DNA of 64,000 bases from Chryseobacterium limigenitum (GTDB lineage: Bacteria > Bacteroidota > Bacteroidia > Flavobacteriales > Weeksellaceae). The notes below the pieces were generated by a model. It ran no database searches, was not told the DNA's origin, and saw only the letters and a list, made by a program, of their open reading frames with translations. This document shows, piece after piece, positions 1-9,346 of this stretch. The number at the start of each line of letters is the position of its first letter. Position 1 is the stretch's first letter. The stretch spans positions 62,001 through 126,000 of the forward strand of contig NZ_FPKW01000011.1 in NCBI RefSeq assembly GCF_900114875.1. Reading direction: 5' to 3'. Made by a program: the position numbers and the translations under genes.

Positions 1-574
1 GAGATTGTCTGTACAGCATTTTTTCAACAACCGAACAAATATCAGCGTAATGAATATGGTTGACCAACATATCCAAATTGGAAATATTATAATTCTTCAA
101 CAATCGCTGATCTCCCATTAATCCCGCCAATCTCAAAATATTGACCTGAGGAAATTTTTCTTTTAAAAAGCCCTCACTCGGAACCTCATCCGCAGATCGG
201 TCGTTTTCTGTAAATTCTTTTTCAGTCTGAGGGTAAACTCCGGTAGAACTCATCAAATAGAGCTGACCTTTGTAATCTCCAAGAAAGGTCAACAAATTAT
301 CCTGTCTCTCTTTCATTGAAATCTGCGCCCCTCTCACCCCGGAAAACGGAACCGTAATAATCACAGCATCCAACTGTGGCGCAACTTCCCATTCTGTCAT
401 TGTTTCAGATATATGATCGGGAAAGTCGACCAGTGTCGTGTGATATCCTTTGGAAGTAAGATCTTGTATTTTAGATTCGGATGTCGTGGTTGCGAAAATT
501 TCATACTGTCCGGATAATCTCTCTGCAATATGACCGCCAAGCCAGCCACAACCTATAATTCCTATTTTTTTCAT
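1..574 (-). CDS. NAD-dependent epimerase/dehydratase-like protein (3' end off window)
   Basis: The reading frame starts at the ATG complementary to 572-574 and stays open to the window edge, giving about 191 residues; the C-terminus is outside. The N-terminus MKKIGIIGCGWLGG is a Rossmann nucleotide-binding turn (GxxGCGWLG), and a later SSTGVYPQ segment matches the Ser-Thr region of atypical short-chain dehydrogenases of the YeeZ/NAD-epimerase type. Such proteins bind NAD(P) in the cytoplasm and act on sugar nucleotides or unknown substrates. The substrate cannot be told from this part. The fold family is fairly sure and the specific function is open. Confidence 0.75.
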   Translation of the reverse strand, partial: MKKIGIIGCGWLGGHIAERLSGQYEIFATTTSESKIQDLTSKGYHTTLVDFPDHISETMTEWEVAPQLDAVIITVPFSGVRGAQISMKERQDNLLTFLGDYKGQLYLMSSTGVYPQTEKEFTENDRSADEVPSEGFLKEKFPQVNILRLAGLMGDQRLLKNYNISNLDMLVNHIHYADICSVVEKMLYRQS

Positions 575-620
575 TGTTTAATTTTATTTATTTAAACAGA
601 CTTTTATCCTATTTTTCTTA

Positions 621-692
621 CCGCAAAGTTTCGTAAAGTTTTTTGACTACTAACTGTTTTTACGTTCGCAAGGGCGTATCACTCAGCAAAGT
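621..692. repeat. Degenerate CGCAAAG-type intergenic repeat (family C)
   Basis: The gap between the first two genes carries the phrases CCGCAAAGTTTCGTAAAG, then ACGTTCGCAAGGGCGT, then CACTCAGCAAAG. The same ordered phrases recur at 39981-40080 and 57261-57334, and as fragments near 36705 and 58026. No coding potential is seen. Confidence 0.5.
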
Positions 693-725
693 TTTTCGTC
701 AATAACAATTGACAAATCTTCATTT

Positions 726-1739
726 TTATTTTTTTATCTTCTGATATTCGTGATTTGAAACCATCACAGAATCATTAAGTGTCTTCAAGAAAGATAATAA
801 CTCTTCCTTTTCATTTGCGGTAAAAACAATCGGATTTTGAAGTTCTTTAGCTAATGTCGGACTTTTTTCTATGCCTTTTTCATAATGTTCCAGCACTTCA
901 TTCAGCGTTTGAAATCTGCCGTCATGCATATAAGGATAGGTGTAAGAAAGATTTCTGAGACTTGGAATTTTGAACATCAATTTATCTTCCGGCTCCATTG
1001 TTTTATTCCATTTTCCGTAGTCTTTGAGTTCTGGATTGATGGGCAGTCCGTTATTTGCAAACTCGTAACTGGAAAACAACGGTTCGGTATGACATGAGCT
1101 GCAATTGTTTTTGAATAATTGATATCCGTTCGCCTCCGCTTCGGTGAATTTTGCTTTGCCCTGTTTTACTTTATCATATTTAGAATTAGCGGAAACAATC
1201 GTCAGCTGAAACTGCGAAAGTGCTTTCATAACCCGTTCCGTAGTTGCTAAACTGTCACCAAAACTTCTGTAAAAAAGGGTTTTATATTCTTTTGATTTAT
1301 TAAGTTTTCGAACCACAGCATTAATATCCTCCCCCATTTCTTTGGGATGATTGATCGGCGCCAAAGCCTGAACATCAATATTCACAACCGAACCATCCCA
1401 CATGAATTTTTTCTGCCATGCAAGATTGAATATCGCGGGTGAATTTCGGTCTCCTATTCCACCTTCAATTCCTTTGCTTAAACTATTTCCGGCATGGGAA
1501 AAGGCTTGGTTTGAGTTATGACAGGAAGAACATGAAATGCTATTATTCCTCGATAAAATTGGATCATAAAACAGTTTTCTGCCCAATTCTACTTTAGCCC
1601 GTTTCAAAGGATTTGTCTTAAAATCATACACCGGCTTCGGAAAATAGGTTGGATACACCAACGGAATTTCCTGAAGGCTGTAAAATGCCATCAATAGTAA
1701 TAATGAAAGAATGCCGAAAGGTTTTAGTTTTGAATACAT
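726..1739 (-). CDS. Di-haem cytochrome c peroxidase (CcpA/MauG family)
   Basis: Predicted exported di-haem peroxidase that reduces H2O2 with electrons from small cytochromes, or a MauG-like oxidase. Two CxxCH haem c motifs are visible: C70-S-S-C73-H74 and C213-S-S-C216-H217. A PSLRN...PYMHDGRF segment near residue 262 is the usual conserved region that carries an axial Met. The 337-residue length fits the family. The N-terminus has a hydrophobic stretch (residues 8-20) ending in SLQ, so it is a signal peptide or anchor. It stands alone with no obvious partner gene. Family assignment is strong; the peroxidase versus MauG role is not resolved. Confidence 0.9.
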   Translation of the reverse strand: MYSKLKPFGILSLLLLMAFYSLQEIPLVYPTYFPKPVYDFKTNPLKRAKVELGRKLFYDPILSRNNSISCSSCHNSNQAFSHAGNSLSKGIEGGIGDRNSPAIFNLAWQKKFMWDGSVVNIDVQALAPINHPKEMGEDINAVVRKLNKSKEYKTLFYRSFGDSLATTERVMKALSQFQLTIVSANSKYDKVKQGKAKFTEAEANGYQLFKNNCSSCHTEPLFSSYEFANNGLPINPELKDYGKWNKTMEPEDKLMFKIPSLRNLSYTYPYMHDGRFQTLNEVLEHYEKGIEKSPTLAKELQNPIVFTANEKEELLSFLKTLNDSVMVSNHEYQKIKK

Positions 1740-1780
1740 TATATCTTTTATTTCTATTTTGGAAATTTTGGCATTTCAAA

Positions 1781-2236
1781 TTATGCACTTGATAATTCAC
1801 TTATATAGAAATTTAATAAACTTAGAATGACTATATAATTAGTAAAACCTTTTCCAACTTCTATTATATACTGATTCTTAAAAATTTTTTGTTTATAACC
1901 TATCATCAAAACTGGCTGATCACCATTGTTATATAAATACAACTTTTTATTAAACCACCCTTTGAATTTATATGTAAAAAATTCAGTGTCCTGATCATAA
2001 TAAAATATCCGGTTTTTTGCATAATCATTTTTTAAAACCAATATTCCATTTTTATCGAAAACATCATTATCATACCACAAAAAACCGGTATTTTTTATTT
2101 TAAAAATTTCATTGTCTATTTTTATTCTTCGATTAATACCTGTGACAAATTCATACAAAACCTCTCCAACAAGTTGATTTTCTTCATTAAGCAATTTCAA
2201 AGAGCCTCTACTTTCTTTTATTGTATAAATCTTCAT
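1781..2236 (-). CDS. Hypothetical protein, beta-rich
   Basis: A 151-residue protein with no signal peptide and alternating short polar/hydrophobic stretches suggestive of a beta-sheet fold. The rhythm faintly recalls tubby/LURP-like barrels (inference only). No catalytic motif is recognisable. It ends 41 bases upstream of the peroxidase start and begins 17 bases after the hutU stop, on the same strand, so it could be cotranscribed with hutU. Function unknown. Confidence 0.6.
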   Translation of the reverse strand: MKIYTIKESRGSLKLLNEENQLVGEVLYEFVTGINRRIKIDNEIFKIKNTGFLWYDNDVFDKNGILVLKNDYAKNRIFYYDQDTEFFTYKFKGWFNKKLYLYNNGDQPVLMIGYKQKIFKNQYIIEVGKGFTNYIVILSLLNFYISELSSA

Positions 2237-2253
2237 AACTGATAAATGAAAAA

Positions 2254-4239
2254 CTACAATAAGTTCTCATCCACAAAATTCGGCAACGTCACTTTCAAAT
2301 TCGGTTCCATTTCCATCGCTCTTTTAATGGCGAAAACAGCACCTTCATTTCTTGCCCAGCTTCTTCTTGAAATTCCGTTGTTAACGTCCCAGAAAAGCAT
2401 TGATTTTAATCGTCTGTCGGCATCATCACTTCCGTCCAACAACATTCCGAAACCGCCGTTGATCACTTCTCCCCAGCCAACTCCGCCTCCATTGTGAATG
2501 GAAACCCAGGTTGCCCCACGGAAACTGTCACCAATCACATTTTGGATCGCCATATCTGCCGTAAATCTTGAACCGTCATAAATATTAGAAGTCTCTCTGT
2601 AAGGCGAATCTGTCCCCGAAACATCGTGATGGTCTCTTCCTAAAACTACCGCTTCAATCTCACCATTTTTAATGGCTTTGTTGAAGGCTTCTGCAATTTT
2701 CATTCTTCCTTCCGAATCGGCATATAAAATTCTCGCTTGTGAGCCAACTACCAATTTATTTTCCTGCGCACCTTTGATCCACTGAATATTATCCTTCATC
2801 TGCTGTTGAATTTCTTCAGGAGATGTTTTAATCATTTCTTCTAAAACCTGACAAGCAATTTCATCCGTTTTCTGCAAATCTTCCGGTTTTCCGCTTGAGC
2901 AAACCCAACGGAACGGTCCAAAACCGTAATCGAAACACATCGGTCCCATAATGTCCTGAACATAGCTTGGATATTTAAACTCCTTTCCAATCGTCGGATT
3001 GTCTGACATTACATCTGCTCCCGCTCTTGAAGCTTCCAATAAAAAAGCATTTCCGTAATCGAAGAAATAGGTTCCTCTTTCTGTATGTTTATTGATTGCT
3101 GCAGCGTGTCTCCTTAAGGTTTCCTGAACTTTTTCTTTGAATAATTCAGGATCTTCGGCCATCATTTTGTTTGATTCTTCAAAGCTTTGTCCCGCAGGAT
3201 AATAACCTCCCGCCCAAGGATTGTGAAGTGAAGTCTGGTCTGAACCAATATCAATTCTTAAATTTTCCTGATCAAATTTCTCCCAAACCTCAACAATATT
3301 TCCAAGGTAAGCCAGAGAAACAGTTTCCTTGTTTTCCTGAGCTTTTTTAACTCTCTCTACTAATTCATCCAGATTTTCATGAATTTCATTCACCCATTTC
3401 TGTTCATGACGGATTCTTGTGATCTTTGAATTTACCTCAGCACAAACGGTAACGCAGCCTGCAATATTTCCTGCTTTTGGCTGAGCTCCACTCATCCCAC
3501 CTAAACCTGAGGTAACGAAAAGTCCGCCTTTTGGTTCTTTATTGATTTTTCTGAAAGCATTTAACACCGTAATCGTCGTTCCGTGAACAATCCCTTGCGG
3601 ACCAATGTACATGTAACTTCCGGCCGTCATTTGTCCGTACTGAGAAACACCCAGCGCATTGAATTTCTCCCAATCATCCGGCTTAGAATAGTTTGGAATC
3701 ATCATTCCGTTGGTCACAACCACTCTCGGTGCATCTTTATGCGAAGGAAATAATCCCATCGGATGCCCTGAATACATCGTTAACGTCTGTTCGTCCGTCA
3801 TTTCCGACAAATATTTCATTGTCAAAAGATATTGTGCCCAATTGGAGAACACGGCACCATTTCCACCGTAAGTAATTAATTCGTGAGGATGTTGAGCCAC
3901 CGCATAATCCAGATTATTCTGAATCATCAACATGATTGATTTCGCCTGCTCAGATTTTCCGGGATATTCTGAAATTGGTCTTGCCTTCATTTCATAATCC
4001 GGACGGAAACGATACATGTAAATTCTACCGTATTTTTCCAGTTCTTCTTTAAATTCAGGCAGTAATTCTGCATGAAACTGAGGTTCGAAATAACGCAAAG
4101 CATTTTTTAAGGCTAGTTTTTTCTCTTCTTCCCCTAAAATTTCTTTACGCTTCGGCGCATGGTTTATATTGGTTTCGTATGGTTTTGGTTGAGGTAATTG
4201 ATTAGGAATCCCCTGCTGTATTTGTTCTTGGAAAGTCAT
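2254..4239 (-). CDS. hutU: Urocanate hydratase
   Basis: Catalyses the second step of histidine degradation, urocanate to 4-imidazolone-5-propionate, with tightly bound NAD+, in the cytoplasm. The sequence has the urocanase signatures: YGGNGAVFSNWAQY near residue 122, TSGLGGMSGAQPKAG in the NAD-binding part, and the IGSDQTSLHNP active-site loop. The 661-residue length is the long form seen in Bacteroidota rather than the roughly 555-residue proteobacterial form. No other hut gene is in the window, so the rest of the pathway must be elsewhere. Assignment is near certain. Confidence 0.97.
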   Translation of the reverse strand: MTFQEQIQQGIPNQLPQPKPYETNINHAPKRKEILGEEEKKLALKNALRYFEPQFHAELLPEFKEELEKYGRIYMYRFRPDYEMKARPISEYPGKSEQAKSIMLMIQNNLDYAVAQHPHELITYGGNGAVFSNWAQYLLTMKYLSEMTDEQTLTMYSGHPMGLFPSHKDAPRVVVTNGMMIPNYSKPDDWEKFNALGVSQYGQMTAGSYMYIGPQGIVHGTTITVLNAFRKINKEPKGGLFVTSGLGGMSGAQPKAGNIAGCVTVCAEVNSKITRIRHEQKWVNEIHENLDELVERVKKAQENKETVSLAYLGNIVEVWEKFDQENLRIDIGSDQTSLHNPWAGGYYPAGQSFEESNKMMAEDPELFKEKVQETLRRHAAAINKHTERGTYFFDYGNAFLLEASRAGADVMSDNPTIGKEFKYPSYVQDIMGPMCFDYGFGPFRWVCSSGKPEDLQKTDEIACQVLEEMIKTSPEEIQQQMKDNIQWIKGAQENKLVVGSQARILYADSEGRMKIAEAFNKAIKNGEIEAVVLGRDHHDVSGTDSPYRETSNIYDGSRFTADMAIQNVIGDSFRGATWVSIHNGGGVGWGEVINGGFGMLLDGSDDADRRLKSMLFWDVNNGISRRSWARNEGAVFAIKRAMEMEPNLKVTLPNFVDENLL

Positions 4240-4285
4240 ATTGTTATATAAAGTTCTGAGTTTAGTTTGAAAGTCTTAAAGATAT

Positions 4286-4525
4286 TCAAATTAGAAAATA
4301 CAATGCAACTAAACGGTAAAAATTCCGAATCGCGAAAACTAAAAGAAAAAAGTTTAAAAAAATTAGCGGATAATAGACAACCAGACTATCGCTTTCCCAC
4401 TTGTCAATTATTACTTTATAGGTCTTGCCTTTAATATGAATTTTAACATTTTTGTTCGGGACAAGTTTCTCCAGAATATTGATCGGGACAGCCGTTTGTG
4501 GTGAAGCTGAGTGCTTAATTTTCAA
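4286..4525 (-). CDS. Doubtful small membrane protein (TTG start)
   Basis: A 79-residue frame whose only possible start is a TTG inside the T-run of the terminator that follows the next gene upstream. The C-terminal third (about residues 53-79) is hydrophobic and could be one membrane span. There is no visible promoter, and the frame opens only a few codons before the TTG. It may be a spurious frame, a remnant, or a real small gene. Included because it fills an otherwise empty stretch. Confidence 0.25.
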   Translation of the reverse strand: MKIKHSASPQTAVPINILEKLVPNKNVKIHIKGKTYKVIIDKWESDSLVVYYPLIFLNFFLLVFAIRNFYRLVALYFLI

Positions 4526-4558
4526 AAATAAAAAACCTTACTGAAATTCAATAAGGCT
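4524..4558 (-). terminator. Rho-independent terminator of the T9SS repeat protein gene
   Basis: Reading the minus strand: CCTTA-t-TGAA-t-TTCA-g-TAAGG forms a nine-pair stem with one internal mismatch, followed by TTTTTTATTTTT. It lies 24 bases after the stop codon of the gene at 4582-8781. Confidence 0.85.
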
Positions 4559-4581
4559 TTAGCTATTATTTAGGCTTAAAT

Positions 4582-7500
4582 TTAATTATTATTCTTCACT
4601 AAAATCCATCCTGTGAATGACCGCCCGTCCGGAAGTGTGATGACATACCAGTAACTCGATGTCGGGATCGCTCTTCCTAAAATTGTACCGTCCCAGATAA
4701 TTTGGGTATTGGTATTCTGTTCGAAAATCAAAGCCTGATAACGGTCGAATACTTTTACATTGGTCATTTTATTTCCGAAAACATGGAGATTTTTTATGAT
4801 CCATTTATCATTAAGACCGTCTCCGTTTGGTGTAATGGCATTTTTAATATCTAAAATTACTCCATCTTGTTTTACAATACACTCTCCGTCTACATATTTT
4901 ACATAAAAAGTAGTGATTCCTGTCGGTAAATTATAGAATGTATTACTCAACTGCCATGTAATTCCGTCTATAGAATACAATATTGTTTTTGAACCTGTAG
5001 CGTAAACCGTACAGTTATTTCCGTTAATATCGAGTTTTTGAATCACTGGAACATCGTAATATTTTAATTCAAAAGTACCCGTGTAAGAACATCCGTTATC
5101 TGCTGTAACTGTAAGAGTATAAGTTCCGATTACGGTAACTCCTGTAATGGTATCCGTATTTGAAACAATCTGTCCGTTTGGATCGGTCCAGACATAGCTT
5201 ACAATGTTAAATACTTCGACATGAACGGTATACGTTAGTGACCCGTCCTGACAAATATATTGTTTCGGAATATTGAAAATCGGAGTTGACTTTAAAGATA
5301 AATGTATCTCCACTCTTTCAGGACAAGATCCGGGAACACTTACTTTTACATAAATTGTATTTGATCCCGTATTTTGATTGAACGAATAATTGGAAGGCGC
5401 TGTAATAACATTTGTATTAGCATTAATGTCCGCCAAAGAAGGATAGTAAGTAAAGGTTGCGTTACCTCCTGTATAAATCTGCTGCTCAAATTGAGTTAAA
5501 TTAACATTTTCTATCCCGTCATTTCCTGTATCACAAACATTATTAAGATTAAACGGACCTGCATTTTGAAGAACAACTTTAGATCCAAATATAAAACTGA
5601 CACTTGCAACATCATCACAAACTGCCATATTCTGTACTTTCACCCAGATCTGAGTTGGGAACGGATTTGCCGTGAAATTTTGTGGATTCGCAATAGGATT
5701 TATCCCGTTTTGCGCATTTTGTTCCGTTAAATAAAAACTAAATACATTGGCCGGATTCTGAATATCAACCATTAAATTCGTAAAATTCAGCAAATTCACT
5801 TCATAAGAGCCATCCAGATTTTCGTCACAAACCGTTAGAGTTGAGTTAATCGCCTTTGGAGGGAAATAAGTCTTCAACTGAATTGGTGCTACAGAATAAC
5901 ATCCTGTAGTATTTGACTGAAATCTCGCCCAAACCTCTACTGATGAAACACTCGTTGTAATTGTATTGCCTATCTGCGTTCCTGCAGCCCCTGCATTGGC
6001 TTCGGCAGCCGTATTGTAATACGTGATCGTCATATCAGAAAGCGGTTGCGTATTTTGGGAAGCCACAAACAACTGCGGAATAGCATCATTCAACTGAAAA
6101 GTTTCACTTAAATTAAAATCTTCATCACATTTCTCTAAAAGTGCATTCTGAAGAACAACAGGCGGTAAAAATGTCATCTGAATATTTAATTGAGCCGCAG
6201 AAAAACATTCGCTGCTGTTAAATTTAACCTTAACATAAACCGTTGCATTTCCCGGAACGCTATACTGACTCGGATTGGTAATTTCGCCCGAAAAAATATG
6301 CGTCGTAGGATCGTAAGATGTATAATACGTAAAAACAACATCATTGCCGCTGTAAATTTGTGACTGTGCCTGAATTAAATTATAAATTTCCGCACCGTCA
6401 TTATTATTATCACAAATATTGTTTAGCGAAATCGTAACCGGAGAATTAACCACCGGAGTTGAGTTTAAACTTAAATTGACAGGATAAATCTGCACACAAT
6501 TATAAGAAGTTATTTTCACAAAAACCTGCTGATTTCCTGTAAGCGTAATGTTGGTTACAGGATTATTTCCGTTTTGCGCATCAGCCTGACTAAGATAAAA
6601 TAATGTCGTAGCATTCTGATTTCCAATGATCGAAGCACTGAACTGAGATAACAATACCATTTCAGAATTATCATTATTAAAATCACACACAGAAAAACTT
6701 GACTGAACAGCCACAGGATGAACCAAATGCACATTCAGAGGTCTTACCGTATAACAGATATCAGATTGTTCAAAACGGACAAAATAGGTTTGAGTTACAA
6801 AATTTCCATCAGTCGTAATGGTTTGATTTGGACTGATTGCCCCTACGCCCAATTCCGCACTCACAGAATCAGGATAAAACTCAGTTACAGGAACTGTTGT
6901 CGGAGAAATCAGCATTCCGGCGGATAAAGCATTGAGATCTACCGTGATATTATCCGTTCCGTTGAAACAGATATATTCATGTTTTTCATTGACTTCAATT
7001 TTAGTAAAAGTCACATTCATATTCACTAAAACAACTGCAAAACAGCCATTCGGAATATCAACTCTTATAAAAACCTGATACTGACCTTCTTTTATTAATG
7101 TTAAAGCAGTTCCAATGTTTGTATATGCCTCGTTATATGTTGAATATGCTGTAAAAACAGCGCCCGTTTGTGTTGTAATTAAAGGCCCTATAATTAATGC
7201 AAAATCAAAAGGTTCCTGATTATCTGCATTAATATCACAGATCGTATAAGGAAACGCAAGCGGAGAATTGACATTTGCGCCGGGCCTAAACTGAAAATGA
7301 ACCGGACCTAAAATATATGTACATGTTCCATCCTGAAGCCTTACCCAAATATTGGTATTCGTCGTAATATTTGCTGTCGTTATGCTGTTGATATTATTTT
7401 GAGCATCCGATTGGGTTGCAAAGTATGAAATACCCGTAGTTCCCGGAGGGAAAAGTTCAATATTAAGAAAAGAAAGATCATAGTTTTGCTCTACACCATT

Positions 7501-8781
7501 GTTATTGGTATCGCAGAGTACAACTGTAGATTTCAGCAGGTTTTTCGAGGCAAAATTAAGTGTTAAAACAGCCACTCTAAAACATGTCGGATTACCCGGA
7601 TTCTGAATTCTTACATATAAAACCGTATTGGCATTCAAAGCATATGCGTTGGGCAAAGCGTTCTGATTATTTTGGGCGTCCAGCAATGTCGAATGAAAAC
7701 TAAAGTTAAAGTTAGCAGGATTCTGAGAAGTAAGATTTGACTGAAAACCATTCAGATTTAGATTAACCGGAGTATTTCCACAAAAATTTTGCGTATAATT
7801 CTTCGCAACCGGATAAGTGGGATCAAAAGTGATCTCAAAATCATCCGTCAAAATAAGCGTACTGTTTCCACAAATATTAAACAAAACATTGGCTGTGTAA
7901 ACTTCATTCTGTGTCGGACAAATAGTAGCCTGCACGCCTGTAGCAACGGTCTGTCCCGCAGCATTTGTCCATGTTACCTGTGGCGGAATAACATTTCCAA
8001 CCGGATTAAATTTCCAGCCTTCCTGCAACGCCTGCCAAACTCCCGTATTCCTTGATGCAGGAGAAACGCCGACTGTTCCGTCACTGTTAATAACTCCAAT
8101 CAATGCATTTTCAAACTTTCGGGTTGGGCATGGCGTTAATTTTTTATCAACAAAAACTTCAATCTCATTTGTTGTTTCATGAAGTACAATTTGTGAAGAA
8201 GAACGGTCTGTACAACCCGCTACTCTTCCTTCATAAAAATTAACGATAAATTTTCTGTAAGGTGCCGTGCCGATTACAGAATAAAATATTTCAGACTGGT
8301 CATTAGATGAAAAAACCATATCGTGATACACCCCAAAAATAGAACTTTTTGGAAGGCTCACACTAGGATTTTGCCATTGAACATTTGGATAATTGATCTT
8401 ACCGAGCTGACTTTCATCAAAGGTGAGCACTCCGTTGGAACCCACAACTACAGCTTCAAAGTATTGATTGTAAAAACAGAATTTGAACGGAAGATCCAAT
8501 TTTACAGCAAACAGATCATCATAATTAGCATTAAGCGCCGTTCCCTGATTCATTGCGATCGGCGGACTGTAGGATGCCGGACTTACCTGATAGTTTGTTG
8601 TTTCTTTCAACTCAGGATATTCCACATGCAGCGCTATACAACCATTGGCATCAAGGTCATTAGCACACGTTACGTTGAAATTTTCATTACCTACAGCATC
8701 TTTCACTTTGATGTTTACAGGCGCTTGAGAAAATGTAAGAACTCCAACGAATATGAGTAAAATATGTAAAATTTTCGTCAT
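4582..8781 (-). CDS. Large secreted repeat protein with T9SS type B (gliding-motility-type) C-terminal sorting domain
   Basis: A 1399-residue exported protein. Residues 1-19 are a signal peptide ending FSQ. Residues about 60-260 form an N-terminal module (FKFCFYNQY, VVGSNGVLTF, NEIEVFVDKK) typical of large gliding-associated proteins. From about 420 to 1180 at least seven modules of 80-150 residues each open with a Cys-Asp motif, often CDxNxDG (VLCDTNNNG, TICDINADN, SVCDFNNDN, NICDNNNDG, EKCDEDFN, TVCDENLDG, NVCDTGNDG), and most end with a YVKV-type strand and a Cys. The last about 90 residues (ITPNGDGLNDKW ... FDRYQALIFEQN ... SYWYVITLPDGR) are the T9SS type B sorting domain. Likely a cell-surface or secreted adhesin; ligand unknown. 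It appears monocistronic, with its own promoter and terminator. Confidence 0.9.
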   Translation of the reverse strand: MTKILHILLIFVGVLTFSQAPVNIKVKDAVGNENFNVTCANDLDANGCIALHVEYPELKETTNYQVSPASYSPPIAMNQGTALNANYDDLFAVKLDLPFKFCFYNQYFEAVVVGSNGVLTFDESQLGKINYPNVQWQNPSVSLPKSSIFGVYHDMVFSSNDQSEIFYSVIGTAPYRKFIVNFYEGRVAGCTDRSSSQIVLHETTNEIEVFVDKKLTPCPTRKFENALIGVINSDGTVGVSPASRNTGVWQALQEGWKFNPVGNVIPPQVTWTNAAGQTVATGVQATICPTQNEVYTANVLFNICGNSTLILTDDFEITFDPTYPVAKNYTQNFCGNTPVNLNLNGFQSNLTSQNPANFNFSFHSTLLDAQNNQNALPNAYALNANTVLYVRIQNPGNPTCFRVAVLTLNFASKNLLKSTVVLCDTNNNGVEQNYDLSFLNIELFPPGTTGISYFATQSDAQNNINSITTANITTNTNIWVRLQDGTCTYILGPVHFQFRPGANVNSPLAFPYTICDINADNQEPFDFALIIGPLITTQTGAVFTAYSTYNEAYTNIGTALTLIKEGQYQVFIRVDIPNGCFAVVLVNMNVTFTKIEVNEKHEYICFNGTDNITVDLNALSAGMLISPTTVPVTEFYPDSVSAELGVGAISPNQTITTDGNFVTQTYFVRFEQSDICYTVRPLNVHLVHPVAVQSSFSVCDFNNDNSEMVLLSQFSASIIGNQNATTLFYLSQADAQNGNNPVTNITLTGNQQVFVKITSYNCVQIYPVNLSLNSTPVVNSPVTISLNNICDNNNDGAEIYNLIQAQSQIYSGNDVVFTYYTSYDPTTHIFSGEITNPSQYSVPGNATVYVKVKFNSSECFSAAQLNIQMTFLPPVVLQNALLEKCDEDFNLSETFQLNDAIPQLFVASQNTQPLSDMTITYYNTAAEANAGAAGTQIGNTITTSVSSVEVWARFQSNTTGCYSVAPIQLKTYFPPKAINSTLTVCDENLDGSYEVNLLNFTNLMVDIQNPANVFSFYLTEQNAQNGINPIANPQNFTANPFPTQIWVKVQNMAVCDDVASVSFIFGSKVVLQNAGPFNLNNVCDTGNDGIENVNLTQFEQQIYTGGNATFTYYPSLADINANTNVITAPSNYSFNQNTGSNTIYVKVSVPGSCPERVEIHLSLKSTPIFNIPKQYICQDGSLTYTVHVEVFNIVSYVWTDPNGQIVSNTDTITGVTVIGTYTLTVTADNGCSYTGTFELKYYDVPVIQKLDINGNNCTVYATGSKTILYSIDGITWQLSNTFYNLPTGITTFYVKYVDGECIVKQDGVILDIKNAITPNGDGLNDKWIIKNLHVFGNKMTNVKVFDRYQALIFEQNTNTQIIWDGTILGRAIPTSSYWYVITLPDGRSFTGWILVKNNN

Positions 8782-8841
8782 AGGTTAAAAATATTAATCA
8801 CTAGGTCATGATAAATTTAACACTTTTAATGACAGAATATT

Positions 8842-8872
8842 CAAACATAATCATTTATTTGTATTAAATCAA
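8842..8872 (-). promoter_or_regulatory. Bacteroidota-type promoter for the T9SS repeat protein
   Basis: On the minus strand TTG (8870-8872), a 20-base spacer, then TATGTTTG (8842-8849), matching the TTG/TAnnTTTG consensus. Transcription would start near 8835, about 54 bases before the start codon. Confidence 0.55.
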
Positions 8873-8882
8873 TACAAATAAA
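8854..8882. promoter_or_regulatory. Perfect 12-bp inverted repeat over the -33 region (operator candidate)
   Basis: Arms TTTATTTGTATT (8854-8865) and AATACAAATAAA (8871-8882) are exact reverse complements around a 5-base centre. The repeat covers the -33 element and most of the spacer of the predicted promoter at 8842-8872, where a dimeric repressor would bind. No T-run follows, so it is not a terminator. Confidence 0.45.
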
Positions 8883-8923
8883 AGCTATCTATTTACCAAA
8901 CAGCCTTTTAGCAAGAAAAAGTT

Positions 8924-8957
8924 AACAAAAAAACCTTACTTTTCTAGGTAAGGTTTA
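8924..8957 (-). terminator. Rho-independent terminator
   Basis: Minus strand AAACCTTAC, 8-base loop, GTAAGGTTT, then a run of T. It begins six bases after the stop codon of the small acidic protein gene at 8963-9256. Confidence 0.85.
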
Positions 8958-8962
8958 GTATT

Positions 8963-9256
8963 TTAAGTTAGTACGTCATCGTTCGTTTCCTCATGATCAT
9001 CGCCATTATCACTTGTACTCCAATAGTTATTTTCTTCATCTTCGGAGCCTATCTCTTCCATCCCATCATCATCTTCAACTCCCGGAATATCAAGCCCTTT
9101 GTCAATACTTTCGTACTCCCCGTCTTCATTAAGAATGGGATTTCCGTCTCCATCCAACGAAATATGTTTTTCTCTTTTAAATAAATCTTCACTCGGATTA
9201 TAATCCATCTGTTCCAATTTTCTGTTTTGCTCGTTGATGTTATCTTCAGGTATCAT
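8963..9256 (-). CDS. Small acidic hypothetical protein
   Basis: 97 residues, very rich in Asp, Glu and Asn, with no signal peptide or membrane segment. The segment SLDGDGNPILNEDGEYESIDKG resembles a short beta-hairpin linker. The C-terminal half (EEIGSEDEENNY) looks disordered. It has its own terminator. No function can be assigned; proteins of this type are common as small conserved unknowns in this group (general knowledge). Confidence 0.65.
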   Translation of the reverse strand: MIPEDNINEQNRKLEQMDYNPSEDLFKREKHISLDGDGNPILNEDGEYESIDKGLDIPGVEDDDGMEEIGSEDEENNYWSTSDNGDDHEETNDDVLT

Positions 9257-9346
9257 AATATTGTATTTAGTGTTGATTTAATAAAGACAAAAATGATTCC
9301 AACTTCAATGTTTTTTAGAAATATTTAAATCAAATTTTAATTTTAA

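Noticed and set aside
8323..8760. Plus-strand frame of 145 codons opposite the T9SS protein gene
   Set aside because: It is a shadow of the real minus-strand gene, with no promoter and no recognisable domain. The same holds for the frames at 31631-31924, 33467-33847 and 41857-42207.
4582..8781. Search for a CRISPR array or tandem DNA repeat in the repeat protein gene
   Set aside because: The repetition is at the protein level only, with no direct nucleotide repeats of constant length. No CRISPR array was seen anywhere in the window.
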